This document shows, one piece after another, positions 1 to 6,267 of a stretch of 9,468 bases of DNA. Made by a program: the position numbers and the translations under genes. Within the stretch, counting starts at the first letter, position 1. Each line of letters starts with the position of its first letter. This DNA comes from an uncultured Oribacterium sp. Its GTDB lineage: Bacteria > Bacillota > Clostridia > Lachnospirales > Lachnospiraceae. The notes under the pieces were generated by a model. The model worked only from the letters and a program-made list of their open reading frames with translations. It ran no database searches and had not been told where the DNA came from. The stretch spans positions 1-9,468 of the forward strand of contig CAKQWR010000073.1 in assembly GCA_934279105.1 (NCBI GenBank). Reading direction: 5' to 3'.

Positions 1-1
1 G

Positions 2-58
2 GATGAGATCCCGGCCTTTATCCAGGAGACCATCGACCAGACGCTTCAGAACGCATGA
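2..58 (+). CDS. 3' end of an unidentified gene (partial)
   Basis: Frame 2 is open from the window edge to a TGA at 56-58 and encodes DEIPAFIQETIDQTLQNA, a plausible amphipathic C-terminal helix. The 18 residues are too few to name a family. The reading is favoured because the large inverted repeat that could act as a terminator begins soon after the stop, and because this gene and rlmH would then end tail to tail. It could also be a chance open frame. Confidence 0.45.
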   Translation, partial: DEIPAFIQETIDQTLQNA

Positions 59-74
59 GTCGAAGACGCATAGA

Positions 75-216
75 GCGATTGCGGTCCTGCGCACCGGGTT
101 TCATGTGCTTGCAAAAAGGAATCCCGGAGAGAGTGGCGGTGCATGCCGATTTGTCACTCTCTCCGGGATTCCTTATCCGCATCGGATTTTGAATACGGTG
201 TACAGGACCGCATCGC
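75..216. repeat. Outer arms of a nested inverted repeat
   Basis: The sequence at 75-89 is matched in reverse complement by 203-216 with only one extra T in the left arm. The match resumes inward after two bases with CACCG at 92-96, whose complement lies at 197-201. Between the outer arms sits the perfect 20-bp stem of the terminator (116-135/155-174). The whole 142-bp segment could therefore fold into one long interrupted hairpin between two convergent genes. The right arm ends 7 bp short of the rlmH stop codon. This could be an elaborate bidirectional terminator or the remnant of a small palindromic repeat family. Confidence 0.6.
111..174 (-). terminator. Intrinsic terminator of rlmH
   Basis: Positions 116-135 and 155-174 form a perfect 20-bp stem around a 19-nt loop. 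Read on the minus strand, the stem is followed by a run of five T (complement of 113-117), the layout of a rho-independent terminator about 50 nt past the rlmH stop. On the plus strand only two T and an A follow the stem, so termination of the left-hand gene by the same hairpin is possible but weaker. Confidence 0.85.
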
Positions 217-223
217 CGCTGAC

Positions 224-703
224 TTATTTATGATACGGCTCATGTGCGTTGATTTTGAAGGCACGGTAGACCTGTTCGAGGAGGATGACCCGCATCAACT
301 GATGTGGGAAGGTCATGCGACTGAAGCTGAGCTTCATATCCGCTCGCTTCATCACTTCCGGACTAAGTCCGAGCGAACCGCCGATAATGAAGCTGATGTC
401 GGAACGGCCACGCAGCATCAGTTCCTGCATGCGATCTGCAAGCTGCTCCGAGCTCAGCATCTCACCCTCGATGGCAAGTGCGACAACGAAGCTTCGATCA
501 CTGATTTTTGAAAGGATGCGCGCACCCTCGGTTTCCTTGATGCGTGCCTCCACCGTTTCCGGCGCATGCTCCGGTGTCTTTTCATCCGCCACTTCTACCA
601 CATTCAAGTCGCAATACGCAGACAGACGCTTTGCATACTCCGAAATCGCATCGCGGAGATATTTCTCCTTCACTTTTCCCACAACCAACAGGTTAACCTT
701 CAT
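224..703 (-). CDS. rlmH: 23S rRNA pseudouridine-1915 N3-methyltransferase RlmH
   Basis: RlmH is a cytoplasmic SPOUT-class enzyme. It uses S-adenosylmethionine to methylate N3 of pseudouridine 1915 in helix 69 of 23S rRNA on assembled 70S ribosomes. The product is 159 residues, the usual length for Firmicutes. The N-terminus MKVNLLVVGKVKEKYL, the central IIGGSLGLS loop (part of the trefoil-knot cofactor site) and the tail MTFPHQLMRVILLEQ...EPYHK are hallmark segments. I chose the ATG at 703 rather than the in-frame GTG at 709, because the GTG lies inside GAGGTGATC, a nine-base complement to the 16S rRNA 3' end directly before the ATG. The gene sits behind the terminator of the valS operon. A poor -10-like TATGAT at 751-756 has no good -35, so its promoter is unresolved. 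It ends facing the unidentified left-hand gene. Confidence 0.97.
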   Translation of the reverse strand: MKVNLLVVGKVKEKYLRDAISEYAKRLSAYCDLNVVEVADEKTPEHAPETVEARIKETEGARILSKISDRSFVVALAIEGEMLSSEQLADRMQELMLRGRSDISFIIGGSLGLSPEVMKRADMKLSFSRMTFPHQLMRVILLEQVYRAFKINAHEPYHK

Positions 704-757
704 GATCACCTCATCCTTTATGAAAATGTCGTAATTCCAAACATTTCTCTATCATAC

Positions 758-849
758 AAAAAGCCGGTGAACTCTGCTGTCCCATGCATTTCGCGCTGTC
801 CGCTATCGTTGACAGCCGAACGCTATGTCGATCAGCAGCCTCACCGGCT
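758..849 (-). terminator. Long, branched terminator after the valS/wall-protein operon
   Basis: On the minus strand the stop codon at 857 is followed after 7 nt by a 9-bp GC-rich outer stem (841-849 with 762-770). A second 6-bp stem (833-838 with 774-779) and an inner 6-bp hairpin (811-816 with 795-800) lie inside it. The outer stem is followed by TTTTG, read from 761 down to 757, with a further T as its last base. The outer stem plus T-run looks like a rho-independent terminator, but the enclosed loop is about 70 nt and is itself structured, which is unusual. There is no T-run on the plus-strand side. Confidence 0.65.
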
Positions 850-856
850 ATATCAT

Positions 857-1453
857 TTACTTAAAAACCTCTGCACGGCTTCGCCCATAGGACTGCGCCA
901 TACCGGTCATAATCTGTATACAGTGACCATTTGAATCGAACTGGTAACTGTGACCATCGATGATAAAGGTTTTGTAGTAACCCTGGGAATCACTTGCGTA
1001 CATACCACTTGGAATACCGGTTGTTTCATCGGTTCCGAAATAATAGTACTGCGTGCTTCCATTGGTGGCACAGATCTGTGCCCATCCACTGATGATTTTT
1101 CCGGCATCCTTGTTATTACGCGCCAGATTATCATACTGCGCAAAGAACCACTTGCCGCTGGCATCCTGGAACCAGCCCTCCACCATGTCGCCCTGCTGGT
1201 CGAAATAATAGAAGTCTGCACCGATCTGTACCCAGTTATGCGCATACATCCACTGTGTGCTGGACGGTGTCAGGTACAGAAGGCGCCAGTTATATCCGGT
1301 GTTCTCCCAGACGAACTTGCTCTTCTGTGTCGCCACCACTTCCTGAATTTCCATTTCACTGGCAGGATGCTCTGCAGCCATACCCGTAAGTGGTGCGGCC
1401 ATCGAAATAGCCAGTGCCAGTACAGCGCCCAATACATGTGTACGTTTCATCAT
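857..1453 (-). CDS. Small secreted wall-binding-repeat (choline-binding-like) protein
   Basis: The 198-residue product begins with a signal peptide: basic MMKR, a hydrophobic stretch at about residues 7-23, and a probable signal peptidase I site near GMAA at 24-27. Exported aromatic/glycine repeats of the choline-binding or glucan-binding type follow: NWVQIGADFYYFDQQG at 73-88, GWFQDASGKWFFAQ at 93-106, GWAQ with YYYFG at 123-140, and a divergent SYQFDSNG unit at 169-176. Such repeats normally tether proteins to teichoic-acid choline or glucans. No catalytic domain is present, so the protein is only a binding module after a short variable N-terminal region. The start is the ATG at 1453, 6 nt after AGGAGG; an ATG at 1450 is equally readable. 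The open frame extends upstream into the end of valS, but the signal peptide and ribosome site fix this start. It follows the valS stop by 16 nt and probably shares its transcript. The ligand is not predictable from sequence. Confidence 0.85.
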   Translation of the reverse strand: MMKRTHVLGAVLALAISMAAPLTGMAAEHPASEMEIQEVVATQKSKFVWENTGYNWRLLYLTPSSTQWMYAHNWVQIGADFYYFDQQGDMVEGWFQDASGKWFFAQYDNLARNNKDAGKIISGWAQICATNGSTQYYYFGTDETTGIPSGMYASDSQGYYKTFIIDGHSYQFDSNGHCIQIMTGMAQSYGRSRAEVFK

Positions 1454-1469
1454 CCGTTTCCTCCTGCGT

Positions 1470-4109
1470 TTACTTACTGAGGGCAGCGAGACGCTCGGTA
1501 ACCTGCTGAAGAAGCTGTGTATTTCGCTGAAGCTTTTCACGCTCTTCCTGTACCTTTTCTGCCGGTGCCTTCGACGTGAAGCGCTCATTATTCAGCATAC
1601 CGGTGGAACGCTTGATCTCCGCTTCCCACTTCTGCTTCTCTTTTTCAAGACGCTCCTTTTCCTTCTCGATATCCACGAGATCCGCAAACGGGATGTAGAT
1701 AACGGCATCCGGAATCGCTACCGTAACGGCATCATCTGCGATGCCAGTCTTATCATTCTGAATTATAACATCAGATGCGTACGCGAGGGTAGCAAAGAAA
1801 ACCTTACTATGCTCGAATGTTTTTCTTACACGCTCATTCTCGGTGACAACGTAGGTGGTTGCCTTTCTGGATGGTGCTACGTTCATGTTCGTACGTACAT
1901 TACGAATCGAGCGTACGGCTTCCTTGATGGTCTCGATTTCAGCCTCATCCTCAGGGAAGTTCAGCTCCTCGCTGTATTCCGGCCATGCCTGACGCATCAG
2001 CGGGGTCTCCGGATTCTCAAGTGTATCGAAAATTTCCTCCGTGATGAACGGGCAGAACGGATGCAGGAGCTTGAGGGATGTGATCAGCACATGCTTCAGT
2101 GTCCAGAGCGCCGCTCCCTTGGTTTCGTCTTCCTCATTCCAGAGACGCGGCTTCACCATCTCGATGTACCAGTCGCAGAACTCTTCCCAGATAAAGTTCT
2201 GTACCTTATCCAGAGCGATACCGAGGTCGAAGGCTTCCATGTTACGAGTTACATCTACCGCCAGGTTGTTTACCTTGCTGAGGATCCACTTATCTGCCAT
2301 GGTCAGATTCTCCGGCTTCTCCTCCGGAAGAGTTGCCTTGTCCAGGTTCATCATGATAAATCTGGATGCATTCCATACCTTGTTCATGAAGTTTCTGGAG
2401 GCCTCGACTCTCGACCAGTAGAAACGCATGTCATTCCCCGGCGCGTTACCGGTCAGAAGCGTCATACGCAGTGCATCGGCACCATACTTCTGGATAACCT
2501 CCAGCGGGTCGATACCATTGCCGAGCGACTTACTCATCTTCCGGCCCTGATCATCACGAACGAGTCCATGGATCAGCACCTTCCGGAATGGAACCTTCCC
2601 GGTCTGCTCGATGCCGGAGAATACCATACGAACAACCCAGAAGAAAATGATATCGTAGCCGGTAACGAGTACATCCGTCGGATAAAAATACTTATACTCC
2701 GGTGTCTCTTCCGGCCAGCCCAGGGTCTCAAACGGCCAGAGTGCGCTGGAGAACCAGGTATCCAGTGTGTCCTCATCCTGCTTGAAATGATGTCCTCCGC
2801 ACTTCGAGCAAACCTCTGGTGCTTCTATACCAACCACCATCTCACCGCAGTCTTCACAGTAGTAAGCCGGAATACGATGTCCCCACCAGAGCTGACGGGA
2901 AATACACCAGTCCTTGATGTTCTCAAGCCAGTGAAGATAGGTCTTACTGTAGTTTTCCGGAACAAACTGAAGCTCGCCAGTCTCGATTGCCTTAATCGCC
3001 GGCTTCGCCATCTCATCCATACGTACAAACCACTGCGGCTTGATCATCGGCTCAACCGTCGTGCCGCAGCGATCATGGGTACCAACATTGTGCTTCGTCG
3101 GAACGACCTTCACGAGGAGACCGAGGTCAGACAGATCCTGAACCATCGCCTTTCGAGCCTCATAACGATCCATGCCATCGTACTTCGAGCCTGGGCAGTT
3201 GATCGTCGCATCATCGTTCAGAATATTGATTTCCGGAAGATTATGGCGCTTACCAACCTCGAAATCGTTCGGATCATGTGCCGGCGTAATCTTTACCGCA
3301 CCGGTTCCGAAGGTCATGTCGGCATGCTCATCGCCAACGATCGGAATTTCACGATCGGTCAGCGGAAGCTTCACCATCTTACCGATCATATCCTTATACC
3401 GTGGATCCTCCGGATTGACAGCAACAGCCGTATCACCGAGCAGTGTCTCCGGACGTGTGGTTGCAATCTCAATCTGACCGGATCCATCCGCCAGCTTATA
3501 GAGGATATGCCAGAAATGGCCTTCCTGCTCCTCATGGTTTACCTCTGCATCACTGAGGGAGGTATGGCAGACCGGACACCAGTTAATGATTCTGGAGCCC
3601 TTATAGATATACCCCTTCTTATACAGATTAATGAAGGTAGTCTGTACAGCGCGCGTACAGCCCTCGTCCATGGTGAAACGAAGTCTGTCCCAGTCTGCGC
3701 TGGAGCCGATCTTATGAAGCTGGTTTACGATTCTGGACTCGTACTCTTCCTTCCACTTCCATGCTTCCTTCAGGAAGCCCTCGCGACCGAGCTCGTGTTT
3801 ATCGATGCCCTGCTCCTTCAGCTTATTCGTAACCTTTACTTCGGTTGCAATCGCGGCATGGTCACTGCCTGGCTGCCAGAGAGCCTCATAGCCCTGCATG
3901 CGCTTCCAGCGAATCAGCGAATCTTGAAGTGTGTTATCGAGAGCATGTCCCATGTGGAGCTGTCCGGTAACATTTGGTGGCGGCATCATAATGGTAAACG
4001 GCTTCTTGTTCGGATTGACCTCTGCATGAAAACAGTGGCCCTTCAGCCACATTTCATAGATGCGGTCCTCAACCTCCTCCGGGTTGTACTGCTTTGCAAG
4101 TTCTTTCAT
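1470..4109 (-). CDS. valS: Valyl-tRNA synthetase (class I)
   Basis: ValS charges tRNA-Val with valine in the cytoplasm and edits mischarged threonine. The product is 879 residues, close to the Bacillus protein. Visible landmarks: PPPNVTGQLHMGHAL with the HIGH-type HMGH at 52-55; the editing domain with TTRPETLLGDTAVAVNP at about 218-233 and GTGAVKITPAHDPND at 268-282; CPVC at 178-181 and paired cysteines at 418-421 and 434-437, likely zinc sites; WWGHRIPAYYC near 408-418; KMSKS at 524-528; the anticodon-binding helical domain; and a charged C-terminal coiled coil from about 815 to the end. I chose the ATG at 4109 (MKELAKQYNP, the usual family start) over one 66 nt upstream that overlaps a -10 element. 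AAGGGA precedes it by about 8 nt. All key residues are present, so it should be active. No T-box leader fits in the roughly 100-nt gap upstream. Confidence 0.98.
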   Translation of the reverse strand: MKELAKQYNPEEVEDRIYEMWLKGHCFHAEVNPNKKPFTIMMPPPNVTGQLHMGHALDNTLQDSLIRWKRMQGYEALWQPGSDHAAIATEVKVTNKLKEQGIDKHELGREGFLKEAWKWKEEYESRIVNQLHKIGSSADWDRLRFTMDEGCTRAVQTTFINLYKKGYIYKGSRIINWCPVCHTSLSDAEVNHEEQEGHFWHILYKLADGSGQIEIATTRPETLLGDTAVAVNPEDPRYKDMIGKMVKLPLTDREIPIVGDEHADMTFGTGAVKITPAHDPNDFEVGKRHNLPEINILNDDATINCPGSKYDGMDRYEARKAMVQDLSDLGLLVKVVPTKHNVGTHDRCGTTVEPMIKPQWFVRMDEMAKPAIKAIETGELQFVPENYSKTYLHWLENIKDWCISRQLWWGHRIPAYYCEDCGEMVVGIEAPEVCSKCGGHHFKQDEDTLDTWFSSALWPFETLGWPEETPEYKYFYPTDVLVTGYDIIFFWVVRMVFSGIEQTGKVPFRKVLIHGLVRDDQGRKMSKSLGNGIDPLEVIQKYGADALRMTLLTGNAPGNDMRFYWSRVEASRNFMNKVWNASRFIMMNLDKATLPEEKPENLTMADKWILSKVNNLAVDVTRNMEAFDLGIALDKVQNFIWEEFCDWYIEMVKPRLWNEEDETKGAALWTLKHVLITSLKLLHPFCPFITEEIFDTLENPETPLMRQAWPEYSEELNFPEDEAEIETIKEAVRSIRNVRTNMNVAPSRKATTYVVTENERVRKTFEHSKVFFATLAYASDVIIQNDKTGIADDAVTVAIPDAVIYIPFADLVDIEKEKERLEKEKQKWEAEIKRSTGMLNNERFTSKAPAEKVQEEREKLQRNTQLLQQVTERLAALSK

Positions 4110-4175
4110 AATAGTTCCCTTCTGTTTTATGTAATAGGCGATTGGCGACAGTGCTTCATTCCACTGCATTTCCAT

Positions 4176-4184
4176 ATTATATCA
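4176..4184 (-). promoter_or_regulatory. Candidate extended -10 promoter for valS
   Basis: On the minus strand the sequence reads TGATATAAT, a consensus TATAAT (4176-4181) with the TGN extension (4182-4184). No good -35 hexamer lies 16-18 nt upstream, which is tolerated by extended -10 promoters. The predicted start near 4169 would give a leader of about 60 nt. No terminator separates valS from the TPR gene upstream, so read-through from the cluster is also likely. Confidence 0.5.
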
Positions 4185-4210
4185 GTGATGAAACAGAATC
4201 AGCATAGAAG

Positions 4211-5005
4211 CTACACCTTCTCGCGGTATTCCTTTTTCCATTTCACAAGCCAGAGCTTCGCTTCCTTTCGGAATTCCGTCCGGTTGTGTCGAAAGACTTC
4301 ATTAACCTTCCGGACACGTTCGGAATCCTCCGCCTGTGTCACTACATTATCATACTGATGTTCCCAATCTGCAAGCATTTCTGTATCGATATGATCGATA
4401 TACTTGTCGATGGTTTTTACCGATGGCTCCAGTTTCGAAATGAAATAGAGTTTTCGGAGCGGTTCGAAGGCATTGGTCTCCACAAAGACCTGCTCGAAAA
4501 TATCAGATGCCCGTCGAAACTGCATAACCGTAACGCAGGCACTGCCGAGTTTCATCTTTACGAGCATATCATCTTCATAATGAAGAGACTCCGTGTACGC
4601 CTCGATGGCTCTTCCATAGCGTCCCATGTGAAAATACGCATCCCCAAGCAACTCATAAAAACGGTTTCGGTCGATGTGCCGAAGACGTTTATATTCTGTC
4701 TCGAAGTGAGCGATTTCCAGCTGCGTGTAGTAATTACTCTCGCGAAGAACCATCAGGATAAGACGTTCCTGGAGTTCTCCGCCTTCTCCTGCCCCCATAT
4801 ACTGCTCGAGTCTGGATGCCAGAATGCCCATCTGGAGCTCATCGCGGATCCAGCCTGTCAGCTTGCGATCCACGAGATCTGCCGGCAGCATGATCGGATA
4901 GTGATAGATCACATAGCAGAGCTCCTGAATCGACCAGAGATTCATATCCAGCTTTTCATAGTAAAACGGGTGCTGTGCACTCTTTGTACATAGTAATAGT
5001 CCCAT
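4211..5005 (-). CDS. TPR-like protein, third gene of the DUF5717/DUF5716 cluster
   Basis: This 264-residue cytosolic protein has no signal peptide or membrane segment. The N-terminal segment (YYEKLDMNLWSIQELCYVIY, about 15-34) resembles, from memory, the conserved start of a hypothetical protein found next to DUF5716/DUF5717 genes in Lachnospiraceae. Residues 114-147 (RFYELLGDAYFHMGRYGRAIEAYTES and onward) form a clear tetratricopeptide repeat with the W/Y-G-Y-A-P-type spacing. Residues about 148-181 form a second, weaker repeat. The C-terminus is basic and helical (lysine/arginine-rich from about 229). TPR units usually bind peptides or partner proteins, and here the operon points to the Hsp70-like protein or the large solenoid. 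The start ATG at 5005 is preceded by AAGGTGGG at 6 nt, and the gap to the upstream DUF5716 stop is 16 nt, indicating co-transcription. Function is unknown; a co-chaperone or adaptor role is inference. Confidence 0.85.
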   Translation of the reverse strand: MGLLLCTKSAQHPFYYEKLDMNLWSIQELCYVIYHYPIMLPADLVDRKLTGWIRDELQMGILASRLEQYMGAGEGGELQERLILMVLRESNYYTQLEIAHFETEYKRLRHIDRNRFYELLGDAYFHMGRYGRAIEAYTESLHYEDDMLVKMKLGSACVTVMQFRRASDIFEQVFVETNAFEPLRKLYFISKLEPSVKTIDKYIDHIDTEMLADWEHQYDNVVTQAEDSERVRKVNEVFRHNRTEFRKEAKLWLVKWKKEYREKV

Positions 5006-5021
5006 ATACTTCCCACCTTAC

Positions 5022-6254
5022 CTAAACCTTATCCGCAAGGTCGATCTCCTCCGTAATTTCCCGTCCACTTGCAGGAAAGAGATCACCGAACCCAAGATCC
5101 CGTACCGTCACACGGAGGGTTTCCGCATCTACAAATTCCGTCGACATACGGATTCTGGTCGTGCGATTTTCTCTTTTCGGAAATCTGTCCAGCATCATGC
5201 GGAGTCGAATCGGACGTCGCGGATGAGCGAGCGAAGTCACCTGAAAATCGATGTAATCCTGATCATCCTCGATAAAATCAAACGACGTTCTCGAATCCAT
5301 CCAGCTGGTTCCAGCCTTCACGATCGGAAGATTTTCTTCTTTTTCGTTGATCACAACGCGTACCGATATATCCGCGCCCACTCGTGTATCACAAAGAATC
5401 GTATATTCCTCACTCTTTCCTTCCGCAATATTTCGTGCATGAATCTCCGCACCGATGCAGAAAAGTCCCGGCTCAATCAGGACGCGGCGACGATTACAGA
5501 TAAAATTCATAAAATTCGTCGCGAAGTTTGTATCCCGGAAGCCTCGACCACAGAGGAATACAGACGAATAGGAATCCTGCTTCAGGCTACGTTCCGCAAC
5601 GGTCGTCAAAATCCGATCTGCGATTTTTCCACCGGAAGTAGTCTTCAATATATCCAGGTTAAACGCTTCCGTCTCCGCCTCTGACCCAAGCAGAGCAAAA
5701 CGACGCGTTCCGCGGGAGACATGCATCTCATAATAGTAGAGGCACTGATTATTCAGTTCAAACATCCCAACCTTGCGATTATAAAGGCTCGAATCCTGAT
5801 GCAGCACGAAATGCGCGAAGCACTCCGTATGGCTGATAATATGGAGGTGCTCATCACGAACCCCCGTCCGAAGAATCGCCTTCCGCAGCTTCTCGACCAT
5901 CGAACGACTCGCTTTTCGAATCGAAACAACCACGATATCCTCGCTACGGTCCTCCTCGCTCGGATTCTCCTCCGTCCGAAGAAGCTCCTGAAAATAATGA
6001 TAGACGATATCGATCGCCGTATACTTCACACGCGCGATGGTGGCAGTACCATTTTTTTCGAGCAGGCTGACCAGCTTGTCTACAATCACGCCGTAGCCGG
6101 CGAGTGTCGCCTTATACGCTTCCTCGCCAACCGTCCAGTGATCATCTTTTTTATTTTTTGCGATGACTGTCGGCAGCGGTTTCGTCACCGTTTCGTCATT
6201 GATACAGACATTTGTATAGTCATCGTCCAGTGATATTCCTATATATCGACTCAC
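5022..6254 (-). CDS. Degenerate Hsp70/actin-fold protein (DUF5716-type)
   Basis: The product (410 residues) follows the order of an Hsp70. Residues 4-46 (YIGISLDDDYTNV, then LPTVIAKNK and VGEEAY) match the phosphate-1 strand region. Residues 107-150 (DIVVVSIRKASRSMVEKLRKA, then HTECFAHFV) match the 'ITVPAYF...EPTAAA' region. Residues 163-170 (GMFELNNQ) occupy the phosphate-2 site, and 232-274 (VFLCGRGF, then CIGAEIHA) the adenosine site. Residues about 310-407 resemble the Hsp70 beta-type substrate domain, with KAGTS at 313-317, STEFVDAETLRVTVRDLG at 371-388 and a final EITEEIDL. The catalytic aspartate/glycine motifs are replaced (DLGTT by SLDDD, DLGGGT by ELNNQ) and there is no helical lid, so normal ATPase cycling is unlikely. 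I assign it by recall to DUF5716. The start is GTG at 6254 with AAGGAGAG 8 nt upstream, overlapping the DUF5717 stop; the gap is 13 nt. Confidence 0.85.
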   Translation of the reverse strand: MSRYIGISLDDDYTNVCINDETVTKPLPTVIAKNKKDDHWTVGEEAYKATLAGYGVIVDKLVSLLEKNGTATIARVKYTAIDIVYHYFQELLRTEENPSEEDRSEDIVVVSIRKASRSMVEKLRKAILRTGVRDEHLHIISHTECFAHFVLHQDSSLYNRKVGMFELNNQCLYYYEMHVSRGTRRFALLGSEAETEAFNLDILKTTSGGKIADRILTTVAERSLKQDSYSSVFLCGRGFRDTNFATNFMNFICNRRRVLIEPGLFCIGAEIHARNIAEGKSEEYTILCDTRVGADISVRVVINEKEENLPIVKAGTSWMDSRTSFDFIEDDQDYIDFQVTSLAHPRRPIRLRMMLDRFPKRENRTTRIRMSTEFVDAETLRVTVRDLGFGDLFPASGREITEEIDLADKV

Positions 6255-6267
6255 AGAACTGCTCTCC

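Noticed and set aside
3..233. A 76-codon plus-strand frame at the left edge
   Set aside because: It runs through both arms of the inverted repeat and is arginine-rich noise. The frame ending at 58 is the more natural gene end.
751..756. TATGAT as a -10 box for rlmH
   Set aside because: It sits just after the terminator T-run, and no acceptable -35 lies 16-18 nt upstream. It is left as an unresolved possibility, not a called promoter.
1454..1588. N-terminal extension of the wall-binding protein (45 extra codons)
   Set aside because: It overlaps the end of valS, is arginine/serine-rich, and would bury the clear signal peptide that begins at 1453 behind a good AGGAGG site.
4110..4175. Upstream ATG giving ValS 22 extra residues
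   Set aside because: It abuts the TATAAT at 4176-4181, has no ribosome binding site, and the extra residues are not like the family. MKELAKQYNP at 4109 is the normal start.
1809..4358. An 849-codon open frame on the plus strand, antisense to valS
   Set aside because: It lies almost wholly opposite valS, whose motifs are unmistakable. Its translation has no recognisable domain. Long antisense frames arise from the codon bias of the true gene.
5721..6233. A 170-codon plus-strand frame opposite the DUF5716-type gene
   Set aside because: It is a shadow of the Hsp70-like coding sequence, with no start context and no family resemblance.
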